Assembly (NCBI RefSeq): GCF_006351965.1
Contig: NZ_CP040932.1
Location: 1,798,001-1,862,000, forward strand
DNA from: Oceanicola sp. D3
GTDB taxonomy: Bacteria > Pseudomonadota > Alphaproteobacteria > Rhodobacterales > Rhodobacteraceae
Length of the DNA: 64,000 nucleotides
Direction of reading: 5' to 3'
Shown: piece by piece, positions 18,358 to 28,529 of the stretch
Numbering within the stretch: position 1 is the first letter of the stretch
How the letters are laid out: each line of letters begins with the position of its first letter
Made by a program: the position numbers and the translations under genes
Notes under the pieces: model-generated
Seen by the model: the letters and a program-made list of their open reading frames with translations, nothing else
Told to the model about the DNA's origin: nothing
Database searches by the model: none

Positions 18358-20355
18358 ATGAGCGACCTGCGCAAGATCATCATTGACGGCAAAGAAGTTG
18401 AGGTAGAGGGCGCGATGACGCTCATTCAGGCTTGCGAGCAAGCCGGGATTGAGGTTCCGCGTTTCTGTTACCACGAACGCCTGTCGATTGCCGGAAACTG
18501 CCGGATGTGTCTGGTGGAAGTGGTGGGCGGCCCGCCCAAGCCCGCTGCCAGCTGCGCCATGCAGGTGAAAGACCTGCGCCCCGGCAAGGACGGTGAGCCG
18601 CCGGTGGTGAAAACCAATTCCCCGATGGTGAAGAAGGCCCGCGAGGGGGTGATGGAGTTTTTGCTCATCAACCACCCGCTGGATTGCCCGATTTGCGACC
18701 AGGGCGGCGAGTGCGACCTGCAGGATCAGGCGATGGCCTATGGCGTGGACTTTTCGCGCTATCGCGAGCCCAAGCGTGCGGTGGACGATCTGAACCTCGG
18801 CCCGCTGGTTGAAACCCATATGACCCGCTGCATCAGCTGCACCCGCTGCGTGCGCTTCACCACCGAGGTGGCCGGCATCACCCAGATGGGCCAGACCGGC
18901 CGGGGTGAGGATGCGGAGATTACCAGCTATCTGGGCGAGACGCTGGACAGCGAGTTGCAGGGCAACATCATCGACCTGTGCCCGGTGGGCGCGCTTGTGA
19001 GCAAGCCCTATGCCTTTACCGCCCGCCCGTGGGAGCTGACCAAGACTGAGTCGATCGACGTGATGGATGCGCTTGGCTCCAACATCCGGGTGGATGTGAA
19101 GGGCCGCGAAGTGATGCGCATTTTGCCGCGCAACCATGACGGGGTGAACGAGGAGTGGCTTTCGGACAAGAGCCGCTTTGTCTGGGACGGGCTGCGCCGC
19201 CAGCGACTCGACAAGCCTTACATCCGCGAAAACGGCAAGCTGCGGCCCGCAAGCTGGGGCGAGGCGCTGGCCAAAGTGGGCGAGGCGACAAAGGGCAAGA
19301 AGATTGCCGGCTTGGTTGGCGATCTGGCCCCGGTAGAGGCGGCCTTTGCGCTGAAACAGCTGGTGGAGAGCCGGGGCGGCACGGTGGAGTGTCGAACCGA
19401 TGGCGCCAAGCTGCCCGCAGGCAACCGCTCGGGCTATGCGGGCACGGCACGCATTGAAGATATCGACGCTGCCAAGTCCATCATCCTGATCGGCACCAAC
19501 CCGCGCGCCGAGGCACCGGTGCTGAACGCGCGGATTCGCAAGGCCTGGCTCAATGGGGCGGAGGTTTCGCTCGTCGGTCAGGCGGTGGATCTGACTTATG
19601 ATTACACGCACCTCGGCACAGACCGGGCCGCGCTCTCCAAGCTGGATGAGGCGGCTGAGGGTGCGCTGGTGGTGATCGGGCAGGGCGCGTTGCGCGAGGC
19701 CGATGGCGCTGCCGTGCTGGGCGCCGCGATGAAAGCGGTGGGCGCAGGCAAGCTGCTGGTGCTGCACGCCGCCGCCTCCCGCGTGGGCGCGATGGATGTG
19801 GGCGCTGTGACCGAGGGTGGCCTGGACGCCGCGATCGACGGGGCCGAGGTGATCTGGAACCTCGGGGCTGATGAGGTCGACATCGCTGACGGTCCGTTCG
19901 TGATTTACCAAGGCAGCCACGGCGACCGGGGCGCACACCGTGCCGATGTGATCCTGCCTGCCGCGGCATGGACCGAAGAAAACGGGCTGTTCGTCAACAC
20001 CGAGGGCCGCCCGCAGCTGGCCTTCCGCGCGGGCTTCCCGCCGGGTGAGGCGAAAGAAAACTGGGCGATCCTGCGGGCCGCTTCGGCACAGATGGAGGGC
20101 GAGGCCCAGCCGTGGGACAGCCTTGCGCAGCTCCGTCAGGCGCTGGTGGCGGAGGTGCCCCATTTGGCGGGCGTCGATGCGGTGCCGGAAAACGATTGGC
20201 AGCCGCTCGACGAGGGCACGCTCGGCGAGGCCGAGTTTGTGGCCGCGATCAAGGATCACTATCTGACCAACCCGGTCGCACGGGCCTCCGAAGTGATGGC
20301 CGAGCTTTCCGCTGGCACCAAAGCGCGGCGCAACGCCCCGATGGCTGCGGAGTAA
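18358..20355 (+). CDS. nuoG: NADH-quinone oxidoreductase subunit G
   Basis: 75-kDa-type subunit, 665 residues, the longest of the hydrophilic arm. The ATG at 18358 begins [18 protein letters not shown]; a longer open frame from 18247 is rejected. The [2Fe-2S] ferredoxin-like domain has cysteines in [18 protein letters not shown] and AASCAMQV. The His-Cys cluster N5 motif is [28 protein letters not shown] and LCPVGAL bind N4. The remaining two thirds is molybdopterin-oxidoreductase-like without cofactor. Extra cysteines for an N7 cluster, as in E. coli, are not seen. Confidence 0.96.
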   Translation: MSDLRKIIIDGKEVEVEGAMTLIQACEQAGIEVPRFCYHERLSIAGNCRMCLVEVVGGPPKPAASCAMQVKDLRPGKDGEPPVVKTNSPMVKKAREGVMEFLLINHPLDCPICDQGGECDLQDQAMAYGVDFSRYREPKRAVDDLNLGPLVETHMTRCISCTRCVRFTTEVAGITQMGQTGRGEDAEITSYLGETLDSELQGNIIDLCPVGALVSKPYAFTARPWELTKTESIDVMDALGSNIRVDVKGREVMRILPRNHDGVNEEWLSDKSRFVWDGLRRQRLDKPYIRENGKLRPASWGEALAKVGEATKGKKIAGLVGDLAPVEAAFALKQLVESRGGTVECRTDGAKLPAGNRSGYAGTARIEDIDAAKSIILIGTNPRAEAPVLNARIRKAWLNGAEVSLVGQAVDLTYDYTHLGTDRAALSKLDEAAEGALVVIGQGALREADGAAVLGAAMKAVGAGKLLVLHAAASRVGAMDVGAVTEGGLDAAIDGAEVIWNLGADEVDIADGPFVIYQGSHGDRGAHRADVILPAAAWTEENGLFVNTEGRPQLAFRAGFPPGEAKENWAILRAASAQMEGEAQPWDSLAQLRQALVAEVPHLAGVDAVPENDWQPLDEGTLGEAEFVAAIKDHYLTNPVARASEVMAELSAGTKARRNAPMAAE

Positions 20356-20360
20356 GCCGG

Positions 20361-20810
20361 GTGCGGGGGCTTTCGGCTCTTTTGGCGGCGGCGTTGCTGG
20401 CCGGGTGCGGGGAAAGCCGCCCCGAGGGCCATGGCATTGCCTTTGACAACCCCGAGGGCGATGCGTTGCCCGAGGTGGTTGGCCGCCGGGCGCTGCCGTT
20501 TGAGCCAGACTATCAGGGCATCGAAACCCGCCTTCTGGATGGCGAGCTGGTGGGTTTCATCGTTGAGATGAAGGGTGCGCGCGACGAGGTGGATGTGGAG
20601 GAATACGCCCTCTGCGCTGCCGCGCAATACACGTTGATCCGGGGCTACGGCTTCGTGCGTCACGTCCGCACAAGAGTGGCCGAAGAGGCTGGCCTTTGGC
20701 GGGCGGATGCTGTTTACACCATATCGCCAGCGCTCCCGAGCGGGCCAACCAATATCGACGCGGAAGTGGCGGTTGAGGATTGCAAGGCTCGGGGCATACC
20801 CACGGTTTGA
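20361..20810 (+). CDS. Small lipoprotein between nuoG and nuoH
   Basis: 149 residues from the GTG at 20361, five bases after the nuoG stop. The N-terminus VRGLSALLAAALLAGCGES is a lipoprotein signal with lipobox LAGC, so the protein should be anchored to a membrane facing the periplasm. The mature part is acidic, with two further cysteines (ALCAAAQY and VEDCKARG). No domain is recognised. Tight packing between nuoG and nuoH suggests co-expression with complex I. Confidence 0.72.
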   Translation: MRGLSALLAAALLAGCGESRPEGHGIAFDNPEGDALPEVVGRRALPFEPDYQGIETRLLDGELVGFIVEMKGARDEVDVEEYALCAAAQYTLIRGYGFVRHVRTRVAEEAGLWRADAVYTISPALPSGPTNIDAEVAVEDCKARGIPTV

Positions 20811-20824
20811 GGACGTAAGGCAGA

Positions 20825-21865
20825 ATGGCAGATTTCTTCACCAACACCGGATTTGGCATCCTCCTCCTGACCGTAGGGCAGGTGCTGCTTTTGGTGATCC
20901 CGCTGATGGTGGCACTCGCCTTCCTGATGTATGCCGACCGCAAGATCTGGGCGGCTGTCCAGATGCGCAAAGGCCCGAACATTGTGGGCGTTTTCGGTCT
21001 GCTGCAGAGCTTTGCGGATTTCGGCAAATACATCGTGAAAGAGATCGTGGTGCCCGCCGGGGCGGACAAGGCGGTGTTTTTCCTCGCCCCCATGGTCAGC
21101 CTCGTGATGGCGCTGATTGCATGGGCGGTGATTCCGTTCAATGACGGCTGGGTGCTGGCCGATATCAACGTGGCCATCCTCTACGTCTTCGCCGTTTCCT
21201 CGCTGGAGGTTTACGGCGTGATCATGGGCGGCTGGGCCTCGAACTCGAAATATCCGTTTCTCGGCTCGCTCCGCTCTGCTGCGCAGATGATCAGCTATGA
21301 AGTTTCCATCGGCCTGATCATCATTGGCGTGATCCTGTCGACCGGTTCGATGAACTTCGGCTCCATCGTTGCCGCGCAAGACACCGGCTGGGGGCTGCTG
21401 GGATGGTACTGGCTGCCGCACTTCCCGATGGTGTTCCTGTTCTTCATCTCGGCGCTGGCCGAAACCAACCGCCCGCCGTTTGACCTGCCCGAAGCAGAAT
21501 CGGAGCTGGTGGCGGGCTATCAGGTTGAATATTCCTCCACCCCCTTCCTGCTCTTCATGATTGGCGAGCTGGTGGCGGTGGTGCTCATGTGCGCTCTGGT
21601 CACGCTGCTGTTCTTCGGTGGCTGGCTCTCGCCCATTCCGGGGCTGCCGGATGGCATCCTCTGGATGGTGCTGAAGATGTGCTTCTTCTTCTTCATCTTC
21701 TCGATGATCAAGGCGATCACCCCGCGCTATCGCTACGACCAACTCATGCGGATCGGCTGGAAAGTGTTTCTGCCGTTCTCGCTGGCCTGGGTGGTGCTCG
21801 TTGCCTTCCTCGCCAAGTTCGAAGTCTTCGGTGCCTTCTGGGCGCGGTTTGCGATGGGAGGGTAA
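20825..21865 (+). CDS. nuoH: NADH-quinone oxidoreductase subunit H
   Basis: Membrane subunit of 346 residues connecting the quinone site to the proton channels. It has eight predicted hydrophobic helices. [20 protein letters not shown] and [22 protein letters not shown] are the two diagnostic loops; the latter holds the conserved glutamates and arginine lining the quinone tunnel. The start ATG lies 14 bases after the lipoprotein gene. Confidence 0.97.
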   Translation: MADFFTNTGFGILLLTVGQVLLLVIPLMVALAFLMYADRKIWAAVQMRKGPNIVGVFGLLQSFADFGKYIVKEIVVPAGADKAVFFLAPMVSLVMALIAWAVIPFNDGWVLADINVAILYVFAVSSLEVYGVIMGGWASNSKYPFLGSLRSAAQMISYEVSIGLIIIGVILSTGSMNFGSIVAAQDTGWGLLGWYWLPHFPMVFLFFISALAETNRPPFDLPEAESELVAGYQVEYSSTPFLLFMIGELVAVVLMCALVTLLFFGGWLSPIPGLPDGILWMVLKMCFFFFIFSMIKAITPRYRYDQLMRIGWKVFLPFSLAWVVLVAFLAKFEVFGAFWARFAMGG

Positions 21866-21868
21866 ACC

Positions 21869-22318
21869 ATGAGCGAAGAAGAACAGACCCCGGCGGAGGC
21901 CATTGCCACCTGGATGGAGGAGGCGCCGCATCAGACGATCTATTCCGAGGCGGGTACGTTTCGGACGGTGATGCTGGGCAGCTTTGGCGAGAGCAAACCG
22001 AAGTGGGACCAGATCAACCCGGAGACCACCGGGATGGTTGTGAACAACTGGCTGGCGCAGGAGCGGCTTGGCTATGACCTGCCGCAGCTTGGGGGCCCGC
22101 AGTTGGCCAAGACGGGCGAGGTGGTGAACCAGTGGTTTACCCATCTGGCCGAGAAGGTGAAGACACCGGCGCTGGTGAGCGTGGATGACTTTACCGGCGT
22201 GCTGCACGCGCTTCATTGCTCGCTGAGGGGGATCGACCCCTTTGCCGAGATGAAGGAACAGGCGGAAAAGATGAAGAACGCGCCCAACATGCGCAGCGAT
22301 TTCAACCTGCGGGGATGA
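21869..22318 (+). CDS. Hypothetical protein between nuoH and nuoI
   Basis: 149 residues, soluble and acidic, starting three bases after nuoH and ending ten bases before nuoI. It has no signal peptide and no membrane segment. Aromatic residues are regularly placed (TWMEEAPHQTIY, NQWFTHLAEKV). HALHCSLRGIDPFAEM is a distinctive C-terminal motif with the only cysteine. I recognise no family. It is likely cytoplasmic, possibly an assembly helper for the NuoH/NuoI region judging by position alone. Confidence 0.65.
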   Translation: MSEEEQTPAEAIATWMEEAPHQTIYSEAGTFRTVMLGSFGESKPKWDQINPETTGMVVNNWLAQERLGYDLPQLGGPQLAKTGEVVNQWFTHLAEKVKTPALVSVDDFTGVLHALHCSLRGIDPFAEMKEQAEKMKNAPNMRSDFNLRG

Positions 22319-22328
22319 CGGAGCCTAA

Positions 22329-22823
22329 ATGACCCAGATCGACTGGAACCGCGCCACAAAGTATTTCCTGCTGTCCGACTGGATTGCGGGCTTTCGGCTT
22401 GGGTTGAAGTACTTCTTCGCGCCCAAGGCGACGGTGAACTATCCGCATGAGAAAGGGCCTCTCAGCCCGCGCTTTCGGGGCGAGCACGCGCTGCGGCGCT
22501 ACCCCAACGGCGAGGAGCGCTGCATTGCCTGCAAGCTCTGCGAGGCGATCTGCCCGGCACAGGCGATCACGATTGATGCCGAGCCGCGCGAAGACGGCTC
22601 GCGCCGCACCACGCGTTATGACATCGACATGACCAAGTGCATCTACTGCGGCTTCTGCCAGGAAGCCTGCCCGGTTGATGCGATCGTGGAGGGGCCCAAC
22701 TTCGAATTCGCCACCGAGACCCGCGAAGAGCTGTTCTATGACAAGGACAAGCTGCTGGCGAATGGCGAGCGCTGGGAGGCCGAGATTGCCCGCAACCTCG
22801 AGCTGGATGCGCCCTACCGATGA
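22329..22823 (+). CDS. nuoI: NADH-quinone oxidoreductase subunit I
   Basis: 164-residue ferredoxin-like subunit with clusters N6a and N6b. Both motifs are complete: [16 protein letters not shown] and [16 protein letters not shown]. The N-terminal [18 protein letters not shown] and the following [16 protein letters not shown] are family-typical. The stop overlaps the next gene by four bases. Confidence 0.97.
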   Translation: MTQIDWNRATKYFLLSDWIAGFRLGLKYFFAPKATVNYPHEKGPLSPRFRGEHALRRYPNGEERCIACKLCEAICPAQAITIDAEPREDGSRRTTRYDIDMTKCIYCGFCQEACPVDAIVEGPNFEFATETREELFYDKDKLLANGERWEAEIARNLELDAPYR

Positions 22824-23230
22824 CCAACGACTTCACCAAACTTTTCCAGCAGCTCATGGAGCAGGGGCAGGAGATGGCCAAATCGGTCAACCCTGATCTG
22901 GCGTCTTTCAAGATGCCGGGCATGGGAGATTTCATGCCGACCATGCCCAAGGACATGATGGAAATGTGGATGGGCAAGACCTTCAACCCCGAGGGGCTGG
23001 ATGCGCGCACCCGTCTGCTGGTGACGCTGGCGGCCCTCACGGTGCTGGGGGCGCAGGCGGAAGACCAGATTACGCTGACGGTGCGCCACGCACTTGAGGC
23101 TGGCGCAAGCCCGCAAGAGGTGGCCGAGGTGATCGCCATGATGAGCATGTTCGGCGGTGTGCCGGCCATGACCAAGGCGATGGAACTGGCGCAGGCCGAA
23201 ATTCAGAAAACCAAGGGAGAGGGCGCATGA
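22820..23230 (+). CDS. Carboxymuconolactone decarboxylase (CMD)-fold protein
   Basis: 136 residues overlapping the nuoI stop and the nuoJ start by four bases each. Residues about 55-130 ([51 protein letters not shown]) match the CMD/AhpD helical repeat with the conserved His. There is no CxxC, so peroxidase activity of the AhpD type is excluded, and the PcaC-like fold is more apt. The N-terminus is Met-rich ([21 protein letters not shown]). The substrate is unknown. CMD-like frames in a nuo operon suggest an accessory role, not beta-ketoadipate metabolism. Confidence 0.78.
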   Translation: MTNDFTKLFQQLMEQGQEMAKSVNPDLASFKMPGMGDFMPTMPKDMMEMWMGKTFNPEGLDARTRLLVTLAALTVLGAQAEDQITLTVRHALEAGASPQEVAEVIAMMSMFGGVPAMTKAMELAQAEIQKTKGEGA

Positions 23231-23841
23231 CGGTCGCTGACTTTGCCTTTTACGTGGCTGCGATCATCGTGGTCGCTGCGGGCTTCTTTGTCGTGGTCAG
23301 CCGCAACCCGGTGCATTCGGTGCTCTGGCTGATCCTGAGCTTCCTCAGCGCGGCCGCGCTCTTCGTGCTGCTGGGGGCCGAGTTCGTGGCCATGCTGCTG
23401 GTGATTGTTTACGTCGGCGCGGTGGCGGTGCTGTTCCTCTTCGTCGTGATGATGCTCGACGTGGACTTTGCCGAGCTGCGCGGCGAGATGGCCAAATACG
23501 TGCCGCTTGCCGCCGTGATCGGCGTGGTGCTGTTGATGGAACTGGGCATGGTTTATGGCGCATGGGTGTCTGCCGATGGCGTGGCCGTGGCGGGCAGCCT
23601 TGGCGAGATCACCCCGACCAACAACCCCAACACCGGCCTGCTTGGCTTGGTGATCTACGATCAGTATTTCCTGCTGTTCCAGATCGCCGGGCTGATCCTG
23701 CTGGTTGCCATGATCGGGGCCATCGTGCTGACCCTGCGCCACCGCACCGACGTGAAGCGGCAGGACGTGCTGGCGCAAATGTATCGCGATCCGGCCAAGG
23801 CGATGGAAGTGATCGACGTGAAACCGGGGCAGGGCCTTTGA
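23227..23841 (+). CDS. nuoJ: NADH-quinone oxidoreductase subunit J
   Basis: Membrane subunit of 204 residues with five hydrophobic helices. [20 protein letters not shown] and the pi-bulge-bearing helix [20 protein letters not shown] are the ND6/NuoJ signatures. The C-terminal cytoplasmic tail ([18 protein letters not shown]) is usual for alphaproteobacteria. It overlaps both neighbours. Confidence 0.96.
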   Translation: MTVADFAFYVAAIIVVAAGFFVVVSRNPVHSVLWLILSFLSAAALFVLLGAEFVAMLLVIVYVGAVAVLFLFVVMMLDVDFAELRGEMAKYVPLAAVIGVVLLMELGMVYGAWVSADGVAVAGSLGEITPTNNPNTGLLGLVIYDQYFLLFQIAGLILLVAMIGAIVLTLRHRTDVKRQDVLAQMYRDPAKAMEVIDVKPGQGL

Positions 23842-23993
23842 TGCTGGACCTTTGGCACATGATGCTGGCCTCGGTCGGCGTTGGCGGCTTTGTCGCGCTC
23901 TGGGCCCTCAAGGCGCTGGCCAGTGTGGCTGTGCTGCGGGCCGTGCGGCGCTGGCGCATGCGCCGGGCTTTGCGCTTGGGGCAGGGGGTTTGA
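23841..23993 (+). CDS. Single-helix small membrane protein after nuoJ
   Basis: 50 residues. Its ATG overlaps the nuoJ stop by one base (TGATG). A hydrophobic segment (about 9-33) is followed by a strongly basic tail RRWRMRRALRLGQ, which by the positive-inside rule places the C-terminus in the cytoplasm. No family is recognised. It could be a small accessory peptide of the membrane arm. Confidence 0.55.
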   Translation: MLDLWHMMLASVGVGGFVALWALKALASVAVLRAVRRWRMRRALRLGQGV

Positions 23994-23998
23994 GAGCG

Positions 23999-24490
23999 AT
24001 GGTTGCCATGACCCTCACCGCGCTGGCCACTTCGGCTGGCCCCGTTGCGGCGCTGACGCTGGAGCAGTGCAACCGCCAGCTTGGCACTGTCGGCTCCTAT
24101 CATGCCAGCCGTCATGCGCTGGTTGGCACCGGCATTGTGAGTCATGTGGTGGAAACCTGCGTTGGTGGCGACTGCACCCGCGCGGTTGTTGTGACCGCCT
24201 GCGCGAGCGGCAAGCAGATCAATGCACGCTCGGCCTGCGAGGAGGAAACGCGGGGCTTTTGCGCCGGCAAGACACGCAAGCTTTCGCAGCGCGACCGGGT
24301 GCAGCAGGAGTTGAAGCGGGTAGTGGACGACAAGCGCAGCTATAGCTTTGACGACATGGCCCTGCGGATCGGCCGCAAATCGCTCGGCGCTTCGGTTGGG
24401 GCTGCCCGAAAAGAAACCTGCGGCTGTGCGGCGGCCTTCCCCGCTATGCGCAACGGCAAGAAACGCTTCAGGATGGAGACCTTTAACTGA
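23999..24490 (+). CDS. Cysteine-rich exported protein between nuoJ and nuoK
   Basis: 163 residues from the ATG at 23999; a TTG at 23990 and an ATG at 24008 are alternatives. Residues 1-24 ([19 protein letters not shown]) form a signal peptide. The mature chain has eight cysteines, in [34 protein letters not shown] and KETCGCAAA, an even number that could give four disulfides or a metal site, and many Lys/Arg. No family is recognised. Its end overlaps nuoK by one base, so expression is tied to the membrane arm. A periplasmic or membrane-associated location follows from the signal. Confidence 0.68.
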   Translation: MVAMTLTALATSAGPVAALTLEQCNRQLGTVGSYHASRHALVGTGIVSHVVETCVGGDCTRAVVVTACASGKQINARSACEEETRGFCAGKTRKLSQRDRVQQELKRVVDDKRSYSFDDMALRIGRKSLGASVGAARKETCGCAAAFPAMRNGKKRFRMETFN

Positions 24491-24795
24491 TGGTCGGACT
24501 GGAACACTACCTGACTGTCGCGGCGGCGCTGTTCGTCATCGGCATCTTCGGCATCTTCCTCAACCGGAAGAATGTGATCATCATTCTGATGTCGATCGAG
24601 CTGATGCTGCTGGCGGTGAATATCAACCTCGTTGCCTTCTCCGCTTTTCTCGGCGACCTGACGGGCCAGATCTTCACCCTCTTCGTGCTGACCGTTGCCG
24701 CCGCAGAGGCTGCCATCGGCCTCGCCATTCTCGTCTGCTTCTTCCGCAACCGTGGCACGATCGCGGTGGAAGACGTCAACAACATGAAGGGGTAA
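24490..24795 (+). CDS. nuoK: NADH-quinone oxidoreductase subunit K
   Basis: 101-residue membrane subunit with three helices. [20 protein letters not shown] and [20 protein letters not shown] contain the two buried conserved glutamates of the proton pathway. It starts within the stop of the Cys-rich gene and ends six bases before nuoL. Confidence 0.97.
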   Translation: MVGLEHYLTVAAALFVIGIFGIFLNRKNVIIILMSIELMLLAVNINLVAFSAFLGDLTGQIFTLFVLTVAAAEAAIGLAILVCFFRNRGTIAVEDVNNMKG

Positions 24796-24801
24796 GGGGC
24801 C

Positions 24802-26979
24802 ATGGAAACCATCATCCTCTTCGCGCCACTCGTCGGCGCCATCATCTGCGGCTTCGGCTGGCGGATCGTTGGCGAGAAGGCGGGCATGGTCATTGCCACG
24901 GGCTTGCTGTTTTTGTCGGCCATCCTGAGCTGGATCGTCTTCTTCAGCTTCGACGGGCAGACCGAGCAGATCACCATCATGCGGTGGATCGAGAGCGGGA
25001 GCCTGAGCACCGATTGGGCGATCCGGTTGGACCGGTTGACGGCGATCATGCTGATCGTGGTGACCACCGTCTCCAGCCTCGTGCACCTTTATTCCTTTGG
25101 CTACATGGCCCATGACGAGCACTTCCGCGAGGGAGAGAGCTATCGGCCGCGCTTCTTTGCCTACCTGTCGTTCTTCACCTTTGCGATGCTGGCGCTGGTG
25201 ACCGCCGACAACCTCGTGCAGATGTTCTTCGGCTGGGAAGGCGTGGGCGTGGCCTCGTATCTGCTGATCGGCTTTTACATCCGCAAGCCGAGCGCGGGCG
25301 CGGCCTCGATCAAGGCTTTCGTGGTCAACCGGGTGGGCGACTTTGGCTTTGCCCTCGGCATCTTCGGGCTGTTCTTCCTGACCGACAGCATCGACTTTGA
25401 CGTGATCTTTGCCTCGGCGCCCGAGCTGGCCGAAACCAACATCACCTTCCTCTGGACGGAGTGGAACGCGGCCAACCTGCTGGGCTTCCTGCTGTTCGTC
25501 GGCGCGATGGGCAAATCGGCCCAGCTGTTCCTGCACACATGGCTGCCGGACGCGATGGAAGGCCCGACCCCGGTGTCGGCGCTGATCCACGCGGCAACGA
25601 TGGTGACGGCGGGGGTCTTCCTCGTGTGCCGGATGTCGCCGCTCTATGAGTTTGCGCCCGATGCGGCCACCTTCATCGTTTACATCGGTGCCTTCACCGC
25701 CTTCTTCGCGGCGACGGTGGGGCTGGTGCAGAACGACATCAAGCGCGTGATCGCCTATTCGACCTGTTCGCAGCTTGGCTACATGTTCGTGGCCGCTGGC
25801 GTGGGCATGTATTCGGCGGCGATGTTCCACCTCTTCACCCACGCCTTCTTCAAGGCGATGCTCTTCCTTGGTGCGGGCTCCGTGATCCACGGGATGCACC
25901 ATGAGCAGGACATGCGGAACTATGGCGGGCTGAAAGACAAGCTGCCGGTGACCTTCTGGGCGATGATGATCGGCACGCTGGCGATTACCGGGGTGGGCAT
26001 TCCGCTGACCTATATCGGCTTTGCCGGCTTCCTCTCCAAGGATGCGATCATCGAGAGCGCCTTTGCGGCGGGCACGCCTGCCGGGCAGCTCGGCTTCTGG
26101 CTGCTGGTGATCGCGGCGGCGATGACGAGCTTCTACTCCTGGCGGCTCATCTTCATGACCTTCTTTGGCAAGCCGCGTGGCGACAAGCACACCCACGAGC
26201 ACGCCCATGAGAGCCCGATGACCATGCTGGTGCCGCTTGGCGTGCTGGCGCTTGGGGCGATCTTTGCGGGCATGATCTGGATGAGCAGCTTCTTTGGGCA
26301 CACCGATCAGGTGGCGAAGTTCTATGGCATTCCGCTGGCCGGGGAGGCCCATGTCTCGGAAGAAGGCCACGGCGCGGCCGATGAGCACGGCGAAGAGGCT
26401 GCCGCTGCCGAGGAGCATAGCGACGAGGCCACCGAGATGGCCACCAGCCCCGAAGACGTGGAAGTGGTTGTGACCGACGATCACGGCGCGGATGCCGAGC
26501 ACCATGCGGCCTTTGGCGGCAACCCCGGTGACGGCGCGCTCTACTTCGGCCCCGAGAACACCATTTTGGACGACGCGCATAACGTGCCGAAATGGGTGAA
26601 GCTCTCGCCCTTCCTCGCGATGCTCTTTGGCCTCGGCATGGCTTGGGTGTTCTACATCCGCCGCCCCGAGACTCCGAAGCAGCTGGCCGAGAACCAGCCG
26701 ATCCTTTACCGCTTCCTGCTTAACAAGTGGTACTTCGACGAGATCTATGACGTGATCTTCGTGAAGCCCGCACAGCGGCTCGGCAACTTCCTTTGGAAGA
26801 AGGGGGATGCCGGCACCATTGACGGCGGGATCAACGGGCTTGCCCTGGGGATCATCCCCTTCTTCACCCGGCTCGCGGGCCGCGCACAATCCGGCTACAT
26901 CTTTGCCTATGCGGCGGCGATGGTGCTGGGGATCGTGGTGCTTGTCACCTGGATGTCTATCACCGGAGGGGCCAACTGA
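24802..26979 (+). CDS. nuoL: NADH-quinone oxidoreductase subunit L
   Basis: 725-residue antiporter-like subunit at the distal end of the membrane arm. [20 protein letters not shown] with the key glutamate, [20 protein letters not shown] and the helix-breaking lysine region [17 protein letters not shown] are diagnostic. The C-terminal part carries the lateral helix. A polar insert at about residues 515-590 is unusually rich in Glu, Asp and His ([20 protein letters not shown] and [11 protein letters not shown]), preceded by a His cluster [10 protein letters not shown] near 455-465. The start ATG follows AGGGGCC, and the stop overlaps nuoM by one base. Confidence 0.97.
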   Translation: METIILFAPLVGAIICGFGWRIVGEKAGMVIATGLLFLSAILSWIVFFSFDGQTEQITIMRWIESGSLSTDWAIRLDRLTAIMLIVVTTVSSLVHLYSFGYMAHDEHFREGESYRPRFFAYLSFFTFAMLALVTADNLVQMFFGWEGVGVASYLLIGFYIRKPSAGAASIKAFVVNRVGDFGFALGIFGLFFLTDSIDFDVIFASAPELAETNITFLWTEWNAANLLGFLLFVGAMGKSAQLFLHTWLPDAMEGPTPVSALIHAATMVTAGVFLVCRMSPLYEFAPDAATFIVYIGAFTAFFAATVGLVQNDIKRVIAYSTCSQLGYMFVAAGVGMYSAAMFHLFTHAFFKAMLFLGAGSVIHGMHHEQDMRNYGGLKDKLPVTFWAMMIGTLAITGVGIPLTYIGFAGFLSKDAIIESAFAAGTPAGQLGFWLLVIAAAMTSFYSWRLIFMTFFGKPRGDKHTHEHAHESPMTMLVPLGVLALGAIFAGMIWMSSFFGHTDQVAKFYGIPLAGEAHVSEEGHGAADEHGEEAAAAEEHSDEATEMATSPEDVEVVVTDDHGADAEHHAAFGGNPGDGALYFGPENTILDDAHNVPKWVKLSPFLAMLFGLGMAWVFYIRRPETPKQLAENQPILYRFLLNKWYFDEIYDVIFVKPAQRLGNFLWKKGDAGTIDGGINGLALGIIPFFTRLAGRAQSGYIFAYAAAMVLGIVVLVTWMSITGGAN

Positions 26980-28529
26980 TGGACAACCTGCTCTCTATCA
27001 TCACCTTCATCCCGGCCATCGCGGCGGTGATCCTCGCGCTGTTCCTGCGTGGCGACGACGCGGCGGCCCAGAAGAATGCCAAGTGGCTGGCGCTCATTGC
27101 CACCGGCGCGACCTTCATCGTGTCGCTCTTCCTGATCGCCCAGTTCGACCCGGCTGACACCGGCTTCCAGTTTGTGGAAGAGCGCGAGTGGCTGATGGGG
27201 CTGAAGTACAAGATGGGCGTCGACGGCATTTCGGTGCTCTTCGTCATGCTCACCACCTTCCTGATGCCGCTGACCATCTGGTCGGCGTGGAATGTGAAGG
27301 TGCGGGTGAAGGAATACATGATTGCCTTCCTGCTGCTGGAAACGCTGATGCTTGGCGTTTTCTGCGCGCTCGATCTGGTGCTGTTCTACCTGTTCTTCGA
27401 GGCGGGGCTGATCCCGATGTTCCTGATCATCGGGATCTGGGGCGGGGCGAACCGGATTTATGCGGCGTTCAAGTTCTTCCTCTACACCTTCCTCGGCTCG
27501 GTCCTGATGCTGGTGGCGATGATTGCGATGTATGTGGATGCGGGCACGACCGACATTGCCCAGCTGTTGCAGCACAACTTCTCGACCGGAACGATGAGCC
27601 TGTTCGGCTTCCAGATCGTCGGGGGCCTGCAGACGCTGCTGTTCCTCGCCTTCTTTGCCAGCTTTGCGGTGAAAATGCCGATGTGGCCGGTGCACACCTG
27701 GCTGCCGGATGCGCACGTTCAGGCGCCCACGGCGGGTTCGGTCGTGCTGGCGGCGATCCTGCTGAAGATGGGGGGCTATGGCTTCCTGCGCTTCTCGCTG
27801 CCGATGTTCCCGGTGGGCTCGGATGTTTTGGCCCCGCTTGTCTTTTGGATGAGCGCCATCGCCATCGTCTACACCTCGCTGGTGGCGCTGGCGCAGGAGG
27901 ACATGAAGAAGCTGATCGCCTACTCCTCGGTGGCTCACATGGGCTATGTGACCATGGGTATCTTTGCCGCCAACCAGCAGGGGATTGACGGTGCGATCTT
28001 CCAGATGATCAGCCACGGCTTCATCTCGGGCGCGCTCTTCCTTATCGTCGGCGTGATCTACGACCGGATGCACACCCGCGAGATTGACGCCTATGGTGGC
28101 CTCATCAACCGGATGCCGGCCTATGCGCTGATCTTCTGCTTCTTCACCATGGCCAACGTGGGCCTGCCGGGCACCTCTGGGTTTATCGGCGAGTTCCTCG
28201 TGCTGATGGGCATCTTCCAGGTGAACACATGGGTGGCGCTCTTTGCGACCTCGGGCGTGATCCTCAGCGCGGCCTATGCGCTTTGGCTATACCGCCGGGT
28301 GGTGCTGGGCGACCTGATCAAGGAGAGCCTGAAGACGATCACCGACATGTCTCGCCGCGAGCGCGCGATCTTTGCGCCGCTGGTGGTGATGACCCTGTTG
28401 CTGGGTGTCTACCCGGCGCTGGTGACCGATATCATCGGCCCCTCGGTGGAGGCGCTGGTGGGTAAATACGAGACGGCCGTGGCGGACTTCAGCCCCACGA
28501 CCCAAGTGGCGGAAACGGGAGACCACTGA
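26979..28529 (+). CDS. nuoM: NADH-quinone oxidoreductase subunit M
   Basis: 516-residue antiporter-like membrane subunit. [20 protein letters not shown] holds the conserved glutamate of the proton channel, [16 protein letters not shown] the following loop and [18 protein letters not shown] the lysine helix. The start overlaps the nuoL stop (TGATG), and the stop overlaps nuoN in the same way, indicating coupled translation. Confidence 0.97.
   Translation: MDNLLSIITFIPAIAAVILALFLRGDDAAAQKNAKWLALIATGATFIVSLFLIAQFDPADTGFQFVEEREWLMGLKYKMGVDGISVLFVMLTTFLMPLTIWSAWNVKVRVKEYMIAFLLLETLMLGVFCALDLVLFYLFFEAGLIPMFLIIGIWGGANRIYAAFKFFLYTFLGSVLMLVAMIAMYVDAGTTDIAQLLQHNFSTGTMSLFGFQIVGGLQTLLFLAFFASFAVKMPMWPVHTWLPDAHVQAPTAGSVVLAAILLKMGGYGFLRFSLPMFPVGSDVLAPLVFWMSAIAIVYTSLVALAQEDMKKLIAYSSVAHMGYVTMGIFAANQQGIDGAIFQMISHGFISGALFLIVGVIYDRMHTREIDAYGGLINRMPAYALIFCFFTMANVGLPGTSGFIGEFLVLMGIFQVNTWVALFATSGVILSAAYALWLYRRVVLGDLIKESLKTITDMSRRERAIFAPLVVMTLLLGVYPALVTDIIGPSVEALVGKYETAVADFSPTTQVAETGDH

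Noticed and set aside
24340-26889. 849-codon minus-strand frame opposite nuoK/nuoL
   Set aside because: Very His/Arg/Glu-rich with no domain; it mirrors the hydrophobic codons of nuoL.
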